Positions 7,943-16,303 of a stretch of 64,000 nt of DNA are shown piece after piece (positions within the stretch are counted from its first letter, which is position 1; every line of letters starts with the position of its first letter). Made by a program: the position numbers and the translations under genes. Under the pieces are notes generated by a model. That model did no database searches and was not told the origin of the DNA. It was given only the letters and a program-made list of their open reading frames with translations. The stretch comes from Planomonospora parontospora (lineage in GTDB: Bacteria; Actinomycetota; Actinomycetes; Streptosporangiales; Streptosporangiaceae), in NCBI GenBank assembly GCA_014647935.1, contig BMQD01000001.1, positions 1 to 64,000 on the forward strand, read 5' to 3'.

Positions 7943-8680
7943 GTGAGCCTCTACCGTGACGAGGGCGTCGTGCTGCGCACCCACAAGCTGGGCGAGGCCG
8001 ACCGCATCATCACGGTCCTCACCAAGCGGACGGGCAAGATCCGGGGCGTGGCCAAGGGCGTCCGGCGCACCACCTCCCGCTTCGGCGCCCGGCTGGAGCC
8101 CTTCACCCATGTCGACCTCCAGCTGCACACCGGCCGCACGCTGGACGTGGTCGCCCAGGTCGAGACCATCAGGCCGTACGGCGAGGCGCTCATCGCCGAC
8201 TACCCGCGCTACACCGCCGGCAGCGCGATGCTGGAGACGGCCGACCGGCTGATCATGGGGGAGAAGGAGCCCGCCCTCCGCCAGTTCCTGCTGCTCGTCG
8301 GGGGCCTGCGGGCGCTGTCGGCGGGGGAGCACGAGGCCAGGCTGGTGCTGGACGCCTACTTCCTGCGCTCGCTGGCCGTGGCCGGATACGCCCCCGCGCT
8401 GGTGGAGTGCGCCCGGTGCGAGGGCACCGCCGTGCGGGCGTTCGCCATCGTGGCGGGCGGCGCGGTGTGCGGAAACTGCCGCCCGGCCGGCGCCGCGGTG
8501 CCCGCGGGGGAGACCCTCGCCCTGATGAACGCCCTCCTCAAGGGCGACTGGCCCGCCGCGGACGCCTCCGCGGCCCGGCACCGGGCCGAGTGCAGCGGCC
8601 TGGTCGCCGCCTATCTCCAGTGGCACCTCGAACACGGCATACGCTCTCTGCGACACGTAGAAAGGGAGCCCGCAACGTGA
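7943..8680 (+). CDS. recO: DNA repair protein RecO
   Basis: A 245-aa recombination mediator that works with RecR to load RecA on SSB-coated DNA. The N-terminal OB-fold starts [20 protein letters not shown], followed by the basic [17 protein letters not shown] segment. A zinc-finger pair, CARC and CGNC, sits at about residues 155-180, then the C-terminal helix. Length is normal. The GTG start at 7943 is supported by the -10 box six bases upstream (leaderless). The last four bases overlap the uppS start (GTGA), so the two genes are coupled, an arrangement widely conserved in actinobacteria. Confidence 0.96.
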   Translation: MSLYRDEGVVLRTHKLGEADRIITVLTKRTGKIRGVAKGVRRTTSRFGARLEPFTHVDLQLHTGRTLDVVAQVETIRPYGEALIADYPRYTAGSAMLETADRLIMGEKEPALRQFLLLVGGLRALSAGEHEARLVLDAYFLRSLAVAGYAPALVECARCEGTAVRAFAIVAGGAVCGNCRPAGAAVPAGETLALMNALLKGDWPAADASAARHRAECSGLVAAYLQWHLEHGIRSLRHVEREPAT

Positions 8681-9453
8681 ACGTCCGTCCCCCCGCCCCC
8701 CACCCCTCCGGCGCCGTCCCGCCGCCGATCCCGCGCGACCTCGTCCCCCGGCACGTCGCGATCGTGATGGACGGCAACGGCCGGTGGGCCAAGCAGCGCG
8801 GCCTGCCGCGCACCGAGGGGCACAAGGCGGGTGAGGCGTCGCTCTTCGACGTGATCGAGGGCGCGATCGAGCTGGGCATCCCCTACCTGTCGGCCTACGC
8901 CTTCTCCACCGAGAACTGGAAGCGCTCGCCCGACGAGGTGCGCTTCCTGATGGGGTTCAACCGCGACGTCATCCGCCGCCGCCGCGACCAGCTGCACGCC
9001 ATGGGCGTGCGGGTCCGCTGGGCCGGCCGTCCCGGGCGGCTGTGGAAGAGCGTCATCTCGGAGCTGCAGGACGCCGAGGAGATGACCGAGCGCAACTCCA
9101 CGCTGACCCTGCAGTTCTGCGTCAACTACGGCGGCCGGGCCGAGATCGTGGACGCCGCGCTCAGACTGGCCGAGGACATCGCCGCCGGGCGGGTCAAGCC
9201 GGGCCGGGTGAAGGAGGAGACCTTCGCCCGCTACCTGGACGAGCCGCAGATCCCCGACGTGGACCTGTTCGTGCGCTCCTCCGGAGAGCAGCGCACCTCC
9301 AACTTCCTGCTCTGGCAGTCGGCCTACGCCGAGATGGTCTTCCTCAACCGGCTCTGGCCGGACTTCGACCGCCGCGACCTGTGGGAGGCGTGCGAGACCT
9401 ACGCCAAGCGCGACCGCAGGTACGGCGGGGCGGTCCCCAACGAGGTGCGCTGA
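8677..9453 (+). CDS. uppS: Isoprenyl (polyprenyl) diphosphate synthase, UPP synthase family
   Basis: A 258-aa cis-prenyltransferase that condenses isopentenyl diphosphate units to make the undecaprenyl- or decaprenyl-type carrier for cell-wall synthesis. The signature [13 protein letters not shown] (catalytic Asp) is near residue 25, and [15 protein letters not shown] near residue 200 matches the C-terminal signature, with SS where most homologues have TS. The GTG at 8677 follows AAGGGAG and overlaps the recO stop by four bases. Length and motifs are complete. Chain length of the product cannot be read from sequence. Confidence 0.95.
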   Translation: MNVRPPAPHPSGAVPPPIPRDLVPRHVAIVMDGNGRWAKQRGLPRTEGHKAGEASLFDVIEGAIELGIPYLSAYAFSTENWKRSPDEVRFLMGFNRDVIRRRRDQLHAMGVRVRWAGRPGRLWKSVISELQDAEEMTERNSTLTLQFCVNYGGRAEIVDAALRLAEDIAAGRVKPGRVKEETFARYLDEPQIPDVDLFVRSSGEQRTSNFLLWQSAYAEMVFLNRLWPDFDRRDLWEACETYAKRDRRYGGAVPNEVR

Positions 9454-9473
9454 CCTCCCCGCACAGGTCAGCG
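9448..9473 (+). terminator. uppS terminator
   Basis: A 9-bp stem (CGCTGACCT with AGGTCAGCG) and an 8-base loop overlap the uppS stop codon and are followed by GTCTTGT. It would end the recO-uppS transcript. Confidence 0.6.
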
Positions 9474-9528
9474 GTCTTGTGGGCCCCTCCCGGCGGTGTG
9501 AGACTGGAACTGACGAGAGGGGGACGTC

Positions 9529-9891
9529 ATGATCGAGGTGAAGAGCGTCGACAAGCCGGACGAGCGCCGCGACTTTCCGATGGGGCACCTGGACGTCTGC
9601 GACCTGGAGGGGCTGACCTTCGGCGTCGCCACGTTCGAGCCCGGATGGCGCTGGTCGGAGTCCGTCAAGCCGATCGCCGGGACCGACTCGTGCCGGGTCC
9701 GCCACAACGGGTTCGTCGTAAAGGGCCGGTTGTGCATCCGGATGGACGACGGCGAGGAGGCCGAGGTGGGACCCGGCGACGTCTTCGTCTGCGATCCCGG
9801 GCACGACGCCTGGGTCGTCGGCGACGAGCAGACCGTGGTGTTCGACTTCGCCGGCGGGGCCGCGGAGTACGCCAGGGCGCCGGCCCGGTGA
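9529..9891 (+). CDS. Small cupin-domain protein
   Basis: A 120-aa single-domain cupin. A beta-rich core runs from FGVATFEPGWRWSES through SCRVRHNGFVVKGRLCIRM to VGPGDVFVCDPGHDAWVVG, the last resembling cupin motif 2. The usual motif-1 histidine pair is reduced to one His (VRHNG), so metal binding is uncertain. GAGAGGGGG lies before the ATG at 9529. It is a standalone gene after the uppS terminator and converges on the SDR gene. The family includes dioxygenases, isomerases and binding proteins, and nothing here picks a substrate. Confidence 0.82.
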   Translation: MIEVKSVDKPDERRDFPMGHLDVCDLEGLTFGVATFEPGWRWSESVKPIAGTDSCRVRHNGFVVKGRLCIRMDDGEEAEVGPGDVFVCDPGHDAWVVGDEQTVVFDFAGGAAEYARAPAR

Positions 9892-10066
9892 TCTGAGCCG
9901 GTGATCCGCCGGCAGTACGGGCCGAGGGCGCCGAGGGACACCCGGTCGCCGACGCCGCGGGGATGCCGGTCCGCTGCTGCCGGCGCGGTCCCCGGCAGCG
10001 CCGCGCCTTCGAGACGCGCAGGTGATGACCGCGGCGCACCTCACCAGTGCACCTCACCGGGGCGCA

Positions 10067-10798
10067 TCACCAGGGCACTTCGCCGGCGTCCTCGAAGAAC
10101 TTGCCGGTCGGGCCGTCGTCGGGCAGAGTCGCGAGTCCGACGGCGATCGCCGCGCCCTGCTCGGGGGTGCGCACGCCGCGGAAGCCGTTGAGATCGGTCG
10201 CGACGAAGCCGGGGCAGCAGGCGTTGATCAGGATGTTCGTGCCGCTCAGCTCCCGGGCGTACTGGAGGGTGACGGCGTTCAGGAACGTCTTCGACGGCGC
10301 GTACGCCGCGGACACCGGGCCCGTCGTCTGCTCACCGCCGGGTCCCGATTGCCGGGTGAGGGAGCCGACGCTGCTGGACATGTTCACGATCCGCGGTGAG
10401 GCGGAGCGGCGCAGCAGCGGCAACATCGCGTTGGTGACGCGGATGACGCCGATCACGTTGGTCTCCACGACCGTCCGGACGACGGCGGGATCGACCCGGG
10501 TGGGCTCCTGCGGCACGCCGCCGGTGATGGCCGCGTTGTTGACGAGCACGTCGAGGCGCCCGGCCTGCTCCTCGATCAGCCGTGCGGCGGCGGTCGCGCT
10601 CGCGTCGTCGGTCACGTCCAGCGGTACACCGAACGCGTCGACGCCGGCCGCGCGCAGCTTCTCCACCGCGGCCTCCCTGCGCCGATCGTCGCGGGCGCCG
10701 ACGCCGACGCTCCAGCCGAGGGCGCCCAGGCCCGCCGCGATCTCGTATCCGATTCCCTTGTTCGCGCCGGTGACCAGCGCGGTCGTGTGTTCGCTCAT
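10067..10798 (-). CDS. Short-chain dehydrogenase/reductase
   Basis: A 243-aa SDR oxidoreductase. TTALVTGANKGIGYEIA is the Rossmann glycine motif (TGxxxGIG) at about residue 10, LVNNAA follows strand 4, and the active site has NMSSS with YAPSK (Tyr-x3-Lys). PG near GFVATDL is the usual cofactor-side motif. Residues after strand 2 (GARDDRRR) favour NADP(H). The ATG at 10798 gives standard length; the longer frame adds an unrelated N-terminus. It is divergent from a LysR gene, with an operator-like palindrome between them, so it is probably the LysR target. Substrate unknown. Confidence 0.92.
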   Translation of the reverse strand: MSEHTTALVTGANKGIGYEIAAGLGALGWSVGVGARDDRRREAAVEKLRAAGVDAFGVPLDVTDDASATAAARLIEEQAGRLDVLVNNAAITGGVPQEPTRVDPAVVRTVVETNVIGVIRVTNAMLPLLRRSASPRIVNMSSSVGSLTRQSGPGGEQTTGPVSAAYAPSKTFLNAVTLQYARELSGTNILINACCPGFVATDLNGFRGVRTPEQGAAIAVGLATLPDDGPTGKFFEDAGEVPW

Positions 10799-10850
10799 GG
10801 GAGCGATACTGCCGCCGGCCCTGGCGAGGGGTCCAACACCGATCGGCTGA

Positions 10851-10887
10851 GCATCGATACCGCGCGGGTATCGATGCTGGATAGCAT
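10851..10887. promoter_or_regulatory. LysR-type operator and -10 box between SDR and LysR genes
   Basis: A perfect 11-bp inverted repeat, GCATCGATACC at 10851-10861 and its complement at 10867-10877, is separated by GCGCG. It contains the T-N11-A arrangement (T10858, A10870) typical of LysR-family sites. TAGCAT at 10882-10887 lies six bases before the LysR GTG, giving a leaderless transcript, so the operator overlaps the regulator's own promoter. Confidence 0.75.
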
Positions 10888-10893
10888 GACCGG

Positions 10894-11742
10894 GTGGAGA
10901 CCCGGGAACTGCGTTACTTCGTCGCCGTCGCCGAAGAGCTGCACTTCGGGCGCGCCGCGCAGCGACTCGGGATGGCACAGCCGCCTCTGTCACGGGCGAT
11001 CCAGCAGCTCGAACGCCGGCTCGGGGCGGCGCTGCTGGACCGGACCAGCCGCACCGTCACGCTGACCGAGGCCGGCGCGGTGCTGCTGGCCGAGGGCCGG
11101 GCGGCCCTCGAGGCGGTCGACGCCGCCGAGCTCCGGACCCGCCGCGCCGCCCTCGCCGCGACCGGCCGTTCGGGCCTGGTTCTGGTCGCGAAAGCCGGCG
11201 CGTCCAGCGAACTGCTGGCGAAACTGCTCGACGCCTACGCCGCCGAACCCGGCGCGGTCTCCGTCGACGTCGTCCTGTGCGGCCCGGGCGAGCAGGAGCG
11301 GCTGCTGCGCGAGGGCCGGGCCGACGTGGCGCTGCTGCACCGGCCGTTCGACTCGACGGCCGGGTTCGACACCGAAGAGCTCATTACGGAGCGCCAGGTC
11401 GTGGTCCTGCCGGCCGGGCATCCGCTCGCCCTCCGGGAGCACGTGCACATGGCCGACATCGCCGTGCTGCCCGACCTGCCCCTGCCGCGCTGGCCCGACT
11501 CCGGCGGCGCCTACCCGCCCGGCCCCGGCCCGCAGGTCCGTGACCACACGCAGCTGCTGCAACTGGTCGCGCTCGGCCGCGCGTGCATGATCCTGCCGGA
11601 GTCGTGCCGGGCCCGATTGCACGGTGACCTGGCCGCCGTGCCCGTGCTGGACGCGCCGACGGTCACCACCGTGATCGCCTGGCCGCCGCACAGTCGGTCC
11701 AGAGCCGTCGCCGACCTCGTCAGGACCGCGGCACGTCTCTAG
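10894..11742 (+). CDS. LysR family transcriptional regulator
   Basis: A 282-aa LTTR. The N-terminal winged HTH is canonical (RELRYFVAVAEELHFGRAA, then AQPPLSRAIQQLERRLGAAL), and a two-lobed periplasmic-binding-like effector domain starts at about residue 90. The GTG at 10894 is leaderless, six bases after TAGCAT. It is divergent from the SDR gene with a dyad operator between, the classic LysR arrangement, so regulation of the SDR gene and itself is likely. The inducer is unknown. Length is slightly below the usual 290-300 residues but both domains appear complete. Confidence 0.93.
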   Translation: METRELRYFVAVAEELHFGRAAQRLGMAQPPLSRAIQQLERRLGAALLDRTSRTVTLTEAGAVLLAEGRAALEAVDAAELRTRRAALAATGRSGLVLVAKAGASSELLAKLLDAYAAEPGAVSVDVVLCGPGEQERLLREGRADVALLHRPFDSTAGFDTEELITERQVVVLPAGHPLALREHVHMADIAVLPDLPLPRWPDSGGAYPPGPGPQVRDHTQLLQLVALGRACMILPESCRARLHGDLAAVPVLDAPTVTTVIAWPPHSRSRAVADLVRTAARL

Positions 11743-11743
11743 C

Positions 11744-11762
11744 GGCCGCCTCATCGGCGGCC
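11744..11762. terminator. Hairpin between convergent LysR and CGNR genes
   Basis: GGCCGCC (11744-11750) pairs with GGCGGCC (11756-11762) across a 5-base loop directly after the LysR stop codon. It is short but well placed. Confidence 0.45.
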
Positions 11763-11836
11763 CCGGTCCGGGCCGCCCCCTGCCGCAGGGCCCTTCTTGA
11801 CGGACGCGTGCGGCTCCGGGACGGGCGGGCGGCGGC

Positions 11837-12385
11837 TCAGGCGCGGCGGCGGGCCCGGTAGGCGGCCACGTGCATGCGGTTGCCGCAGGTACGGCTGTCG
11901 CAGTAGACCCTGGAGCGGTTGCGGGACTCGTCGACGAAGACGCGCTCGCAGTCGGGGGCCGAGCAGGTGCGCAGGCGCTCCCACTCGCCCTCGACCAGCA
12001 GGTGCGCCAGGGCCACGCCGAGGTCGGCCGCCAGGTGCTCGCCGAGGGAGGCGCCCGGGGCGAAGTAGTGGACGTGCAGGGAGTGGCCGTCGTGCTCGGT
12101 CAGGCGCGGGGTGATGCGGGTCTCGCTCAGCAGGGTGTTCAGCCGGATCACGGCGGTGGCCTGGTCGGGCGCGGTGAAGACCTTGTGGAAGGCCTCGCGG
12201 AGGGCCCGGACCTGGCCCAGGTCGGCCGCGCCGAGCTCGCCGACGCCGCTGATCTGCCAGCGGTCCACGAATTCGCCGAGCCCGTCCAGGCTGTCCAGCC
12301 GGTCCTCGCCCCCGGTCGAGGGGGAGGTGTTGACCAGGTCGACGGCGGTGGCGAGCGAGTGCACCATGTCATGTCCGAATGGCAT
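11837..12385 (-). CDS. CGNR zinc-finger transcription factor
   Basis: A 182-aa protein of the ABATE/CGNR family. The N-terminal stress-response-type domain (DLVNTSPST, then LREAFHKVF) is followed by a C-terminal zinc finger with CSAPDCERVFVD and YCDSRTCGNRMHVAAYR, in which the CGNR tetrad is intact. The family is thought to bind DNA through the zinc finger and to sense metabolites with the N-domain. AGGAG precedes the ATG at 12385. The longer reading frame upstream is only the 24-bp tandem repeat translated and is rejected. Targets unknown. Confidence 0.9.
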   Translation of the reverse strand: MPFGHDMVHSLATAVDLVNTSPSTGGEDRLDSLDGLGEFVDRWQISGVGELGAADLGQVRALREAFHKVFTAPDQATAVIRLNTLLSETRITPRLTEHDGHSLHVHYFAPGASLGEHLAADLGVALAHLLVEGEWERLRTCSAPDCERVFVDESRNRSRVYCDSRTCGNRMHVAAYRARRRA

Positions 12386-12482
12386 GTCGACTCCTGTTCG
12401 GTGCGGGGTTCGGCGTGGTCGCACGTACGGCGGCCCGCCGTCCCGGAAGCGTATCTCTCCGGGACGGCCCCGCGGCCTTCCG

Positions 12483-12573
12483 TCACCGGACATCACCGCA
12501 TCGGTTTCACCGGACATCACCGCATCGGTTTCACCGGACATCACCGCATCGGTTTCACCGGACATCACCGCGC
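12483..12573. repeat. 24-bp tandem repeat, about 3.8 copies, upstream of the CGNR gene
   Basis: Units starting at 12483, 12507, 12531 and 12555 read TCACCGGACATCACCGCATC followed by GGTT, and the last copy is partial. The first three copies look identical. The unit length is a multiple of three, so the array stays open as (TDAVMSGE)n on the minus strand, but no start or ribosome site supports translation. It sits in the 12386-12668 gap, between the zur stop and the CGNR start. Confidence 0.92.
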
Positions 12574-12668
12574 CGGTTCATCGCGCCGGTTCCACGGCGT
12601 CGGACCGGGGCGCCGGGGACCGGAGCGGTCACGGGGCCGGCCGCCTCCGTCCCCGCGGGCGGGGCCGC

Positions 12669-13055
12669 TCAGGACCGCGCGGCGGTGGAGCAGGACGAGC
12701 AGGTGCCGAAGACCTCGACCGTGTGTGTGATCTCGGTGAAACCGTGCTCGCTGCCGACCGCCTCGGCCCAGCGCTCCACGGCGGGCCCGGCCACCTCGAC
12801 CGTCCGCCCGCAGCGGCGGCAGACCAGATGGTGGTGGTGGTCGCCGCTGGCGCACGCCCGGTAGACCGACTCGCCGTCGTCGGTGCGCAGGACGTCCACG
12901 TGGCCCTTGTCGGCCAGCGCCTGCAGCGCCCGGTAGACGGTGGTCAGCCCGATCTTGGCGCCTTCCGCGCGCATCTCGGCGTAGACGTCCTGCGCGCTGC
13001 GGAAGCCCTCGCTCTGGCGGAGGATCTCGTGTACGGCGTCGCGTCTGTTGCTCAT
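12669..13055 (-). CDS. zur: Zinc uptake regulator, Fur family
   Basis: A 128-aa Fur-family metalloregulator. The winged HTH includes LTTVYRALQALADKGHVDVL. The metal-binding half has HHHHLVCRRCG and a C-terminal CSSC, giving the structural CxxC pairs for zinc. It is the last gene of znuA-znuC-znuB-zur; its ATG overlaps the znuB stop (ATGA), so it is made with the transporter. Operon membership plus a Zur-type box in the operon promoter identify it as Zur rather than a ferric or peroxide regulator. It should repress the operon when zinc is sufficient. Confidence 0.93.
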   Translation of the reverse strand: MSNRRDAVHEILRQSEGFRSAQDVYAEMRAEGAKIGLTTVYRALQALADKGHVDVLRTDDGESVYRACASGDHHHHLVCRRCGRTVEVAGPAVERWAEAVGSEHGFTEITHTVEVFGTCSSCSTAARS

Positions 13056-13885
13056 GGGCGGGACTCCTGAGGTCGGCTTCGGCGTACGAATCTACCGAGC
13101 CCGAGGGCCAGGACGAACCCTCCCAGCGCGACGAGCACGATCAGCGCACCCGGCGGCGCCTCGACGTAGAAGGAGGTGGTGAGGCCGCCGACCGTGGCGA
13201 CCACCCCGGAGGCCATGGCCAGCAGCATGGTGCTGCGGAACCCCCGGGTGAGCTGCTGGCCGGTCGCCACCGGGACCACCATCAGGGCGCTCACCAGCAG
13301 CAGCCCGACCACCCGCATGGCGATGACCACGGTCAGCGCCGCGGTGACGGCGATCAGCAGGCTGAGGAGGCGGACCGGCAGGCCTGCGGCCTTGGCGACC
13401 TCCTCGTCCTGGCAGAGGACGAACAGCTCCCGGCCGAAGACCGCCACCACGCCGAGCACCGCGACCGCGAGGGCGCCGATCACCCACACGTCCTGGAGGG
13501 TGACGGTGCTGATCGAGCCGAACAGGTAGGACATGAGGGTGGAGTTGCTCCCGCCGGGGGCGAGCGAGATGAGCAGCACGCCTCCGGCGATCCCGCCGTA
13601 GAACAGCAGGGCCAGCGCCACGTCGCCGCTGGTCCTGCCGCGTGCGCGGACCAGCTCGATGGCGACGGCGCCCAGCACCGAGACGAGCACGGCGGTCAGC
13701 ACGGGGGCGGTGCCGGTGAGGAAGCCGAGCGCCACACCGGTCAGCGCGACGTGCCCGATGCCGTCGCCCAGCAGGGCCAGGCGGCGCTGCACGATGAAGG
13801 TGCCGACGGCCGGGGCGGTCAGGCCGATGAGGAGCGCCGCGATCATGGCCCGCTGCATGAAGTCGTACTGGAGCAGGTCGATCAC
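13052..13885 (-). CDS. znuB: Zinc ABC transporter permease
   Basis: A 277-aa membrane permease of the ABC-3 (manganese/zinc/iron chelate) family with about eight hydrophobic segments. RRLALLGDGIGHVALTGVAL and MRVVGLLLVSALMVVPVATG are family-conserved stretches. The GTG at 13885 overlaps the znuC stop (GTGA), and its own stop overlaps zur. The upstream in-frame GTG at 13900 is possible but would break the coupling overlap. It forms the channel through which zinc released by ZnuA crosses the membrane, driven by ZnuC. Confidence 0.94.
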   Translation of the reverse strand: MIDLLQYDFMQRAMIAALLIGLTAPAVGTFIVQRRLALLGDGIGHVALTGVALGFLTGTAPVLTAVLVSVLGAVAIELVRARGRTSGDVALALLFYGGIAGGVLLISLAPGGSNSTLMSYLFGSISTVTLQDVWVIGALAVAVLGVVAVFGRELFVLCQDEEVAKAAGLPVRLLSLLIAVTAALTVVIAMRVVGLLLVSALMVVPVATGQQLTRGFRSTMLLAMASGVVATVGGLTTSFYVEAPPGALIVLVALGGFVLALGLGRFVRRSRPQESRP

Positions 13886-14661
13886 GAGGTGGGTCTCCAC
13901 TCCAGGGGGCTCGCCGGGGGCTCCTCGGCGTGCGGGTGCACGTGGTCGTGGCCGGGCAGCGCGTGCGCGCCGACCGCGTGCGGCGGCGGGCCGTCGTGGC
14001 AGACGCAGCCGTCGCGCAGGACCACCGCGCGGGTGATCAGGGGCTCCAGCGGGCCCAGCTCGTGGGCGACCAGCACGACCGTCCTGCCCTGGGCCACGAG
14101 CCCGGCGAGGGTGTCGGCCAGCAGCTGCTGGCTGGCCGCGTCCACGCCGGCCGTGGGCTCGTCCATGACGAAGGTGTCGGGCTCCCCGGCCAGGGCACGG
14201 GCGATCAGCACCCGCTGCTGCTGCCCGCCGGACAGCGCCTGCACCGGGTCTCCCGCCCGGTCGGCCAGGCCGACGGCCTCCAGGGCCCGCGTGGTCGCGG
14301 CGGTGTCGGCCGCGCTCGTCGGGCGCAGCCGGCGCTGCCGTGCGATCCGCCCGGAGGCGACGACCTCGCGGATCGTGGACGGCACGCCGCCGCCCACGGA
14401 GAGCCGCTGGGGCACGTAACCGATCCGCCACCAGTCGCGGAACCGGGCGGGCGGCGCGCCGTACAGGAGGGTGGAGCCCCCGGACAGGGGGGTCAGGCCG
14501 AGCAGGGCGCGGACGAGGGTGGACTTGCCCGACCCGTTCGCGCCGAGGACGGCCACCACCTCGCCGGAGCGGACGGTCAGGTCGATCCCGCGCAGCACCG
14601 GGCGGCGGTCCAGGCTGACCTGGCCGCCGCGCATGGTGAACGCTTCTTCTCTATCTGTCAC
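13882..14661 (-). CDS. znuC: Zinc ABC transporter ATP-binding protein
   Basis: A 259-aa ATPase with Walker A GANGSGKST (about residue 40), Q-loop VPQRLS, signature LSGGQQQR, Walker B FVMDEP and H-loop VLVAHELG. The last 30 residues are rich in His (GHDHVHPHAEEP), as often seen in zinc transport ATPases. It starts 9 bp after znuA and overlaps znuB. It supplies energy for zinc import with ZnuA and ZnuB. The domain set is complete. Confidence 0.94.
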   Translation of the reverse strand: MTDREEAFTMRGGQVSLDRRPVLRGIDLTVRSGEVVAVLGANGSGKSTLVRALLGLTPLSGGSTLLYGAPPARFRDWWRIGYVPQRLSVGGGVPSTIREVVASGRIARQRRLRPTSAADTAATTRALEAVGLADRAGDPVQALSGGQQQRVLIARALAGEPDTFVMDEPTAGVDAASQQLLADTLAGLVAQGRTVVLVAHELGPLEPLITRAVVLRDGCVCHDGPPPHAVGAHALPGHDHVHPHAEEPPASPLEWRPTS

Positions 14662-14670
14662 GTGGTGCCT

Positions 14671-15657
14671 TCACGAGCAGCTGAGCGCCTTCTTGAGGGT
14701 GGTGAGGTTCTGCCGCATGGCGGACAGGTAGTCGCCGTCCGCCGGCCGGCTCTCGATCGGGTCGAGGACCGCGGTGGTGGCGCCGACCTCCTGGGCGAGA
14801 ACCTCGGCGACCTTCGGGCTGACGAGGGTCTCGGTGAAAATGGTAGTCACTTTTTCCCGTTTGGCGATTTCGGCCACCTCGGCCAGGCGCGCGGGGGAGG
14901 GCTCGGCGTCCGGATCGACGCTGATCCCGACCTGCTTGAGCTTGTAGCGGTCGGCGAGGTAGCCGAAGGCCTCGTGGCCGGTGACGATGGAGCGCGAGGC
15001 GCAGTCGGCCAGGCCCTGGGCCAGTTCGCCGTCCAGAGCGGTGAGGTCGGCGGCGGCCTTCGCGGCGCGCTCCCGGTAGTCCGCGGCGCGGGCCGGGTCG
15101 GCGGCGGCCAGCTTCTCGCCCAGCCGGGTCGCGACGGTGGCGAACCGGCTCGGGTCGAGCCAGAGGTGCGGGTCGTAGGAGACGTCGGAGGCGCCGTGCC
15201 CGTGCTCCTCCTCGGCGTGGTCCTCCTCGGCGTGGCCCTCCTCCGCGTGCTCCTCGGCGGCGAGGGTCTTGACCAGGGTGGCGGCGTCGAAGCCCCGGTC
15301 GGCGGCGTGCTGCTCGACCGCCTCGTCCACGGCGGGCTGCACGCCCTTGACGTAGGCCACCAGGGAGGTCTTCTCCAGCCCCGCCACCTGGGCGGGCGTC
15401 AGCTCCAGGTCGTGCGGTTCGACGCCGGGCTCGGCCAGGCCGATGACGGTGACGTCGCCTCCTCCCACCCGCTCGGCCAGCCACTGCAGGGGGTACAGGG
15501 CCGCGGTGACCTCGGGGCGGCCTCCCCCCGCGCCGCCGGTGCCGCCGGCCGATTCGGCGGCACCGGAGCCGCAGGCGGCGGTGGCGGCGAGGAGGGCGGT
15601 CCCGGTGAGCAGGCTGGCTGCGCGCATGCGGATACGTCGGGAGGAGTCGGACATCAT
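14671..15657 (-). CDS. znuA: Zinc ABC transporter substrate-binding lipoprotein
   Basis: A 328-aa cluster A-I solute-binding protein. A lipoprotein signal peptide ends in LLAATAAC, placing it on the outer face of the membrane. EPHDLELTP carries the first metal His, a charged loop EEHAEEGHAEEDHAEEEHGH follows at about residues 135-155, and DPHLWLDP, GHEAFGYLADRY and the later IFTE carry further ligands. The His/Glu loop is a hallmark of zinc-specific members. The ATG at 15657 was chosen; ATG 15654 and TTG 15663 are also in frame. It leads the operon directly behind a promoter with an embedded Zur box. Confidence 0.94.
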   Translation of the reverse strand: MMSDSSRRIRMRAASLLTGTALLAATAACGSGAAESAGGTGGAGGGRPEVTAALYPLQWLAERVGGGDVTVIGLAEPGVEPHDLELTPAQVAGLEKTSLVAYVKGVQPAVDEAVEQHAADRGFDAATLVKTLAAEEHAEEGHAEEDHAEEEHGHGASDVSYDPHLWLDPSRFATVATRLGEKLAAADPARAADYRERAAKAAADLTALDGELAQGLADCASRSIVTGHEAFGYLADRYKLKQVGISVDPDAEPSPARLAEVAEIAKREKVTTIFTETLVSPKVAEVLAQEVGATTAVLDPIESRPADGDYLSAMRQNLTTLKKALSCS

Positions 15658-15664
15658 GTCCAAC

Positions 15665-15694
15665 AGTATGCGCGTAAATGAAAACGGTTGTCAA
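15665..15694 (-). promoter_or_regulatory. znuACB-zur promoter with embedded Zur box
   Basis: On the minus strand TTGACA (15694-15689) and CATACT (15670-15665) are separated by 18 bases. The spacer and the edge of the -35 contain TGAAAACGGTTGTCA (15679-15693), a 7-1-7 dyad close to the known actinobacterial Zur consensus. Zinc-loaded Zur bound there would exclude RNA polymerase. Confidence 0.85.
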
Positions 15695-15865
15695 AATCGA
15701 GGGGAGACTGTCGCCCGGTGGACCGGCCGGGATGGTGAGGAGCGGAACGGGCGGGGAGCGAGCCGGTGAAGGGCGGGGCCGAGGACTCCTCGCCGGAGCG
15801 GCCCTTCTGCGACCCGTCCCGGTGGATCCGGCCAGGGCGAGGCACTCCTCCCCGACCGGGCGGTG

Positions 15866-16303
15866 TCAGAAGGCTCCGAACCGGTCGGCGGCCAGCAGCA
15901 GGAGGAAGGTCAGCAGGGCGATCCGGAGGATGCGGCCCTTGATGGCCAGGGACGGCCAGGACATGTAGGCCAGCCAGCCGACGAACGCGATCACCGGGAG
16001 CACGGCGAGGCCGCCCCAGAAGGACGGCACCGCGAAACCGGCCAGGAGGAGGACGACGAGGAGCAGCGGAGGGACCCAGCGGGGGAGCTGGAACAGGAAC
16101 ACCAGGGGCGCGGCGCTGAACCGCTCGACCTTCTGCCGGAGCCCGGTCGCATCGGGGGTGAAGAACTGCTCGCCGGGCGGGAGCGGGCGCCGGGCAGCCG
16201 GGCGGCCGGGTCCGGTCGTGCGGCCGGAGGCGGCACGCCGGGCGAGAGGGTGCGCGGGACGCCCGGAGCCGGGACGCTCGGAGCTGCTGCTCTTGTCGGC
16301 CAC
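15866..16303 (-). CDS. Small membrane protein, DUF6703-like
   Basis: A 145-aa protein. Residues 1-55 are hydrophilic and rich in Arg, Pro and Ser (cytoplasmic), and the rest forms about three hydrophobic helices (VPPLLLVVLLLAGFAVPSFW, LAVLPVIAFVGWLAYMS and ILRIALLTFLLLLA). The layout matches a conserved actinobacterial membrane protein of unknown function. The start is the GTG at 16303. It lies upstream of znuA on the same strand, about 210 bp away and not obviously in the zinc operon. No motif suggests a role. Confidence 0.75.
   Translation of the reverse strand: MADKSSSSERPGSGRPAHPLARRAASGRTTGPGRPAARRPLPPGEQFFTPDATGLRQKVERFSAAPLVFLFQLPRWVPPLLLVVLLLAGFAVPSFWGGLAVLPVIAFVGWLAYMSWPSLAIKGRILRIALLTFLLLLAADRFGAF

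Noticed and set aside
12386-12568. N-terminal extension of the CGNR gene encoding (TDAVMSGE)n
   Set aside because: Only the 24-bp tandem repeat read in frame; AGGAG before the ATG at 12385 marks the start.
12483-12573. Short CRISPR array
   Set aside because: Units are contiguous with no variable spacers, and no cas genes are present.
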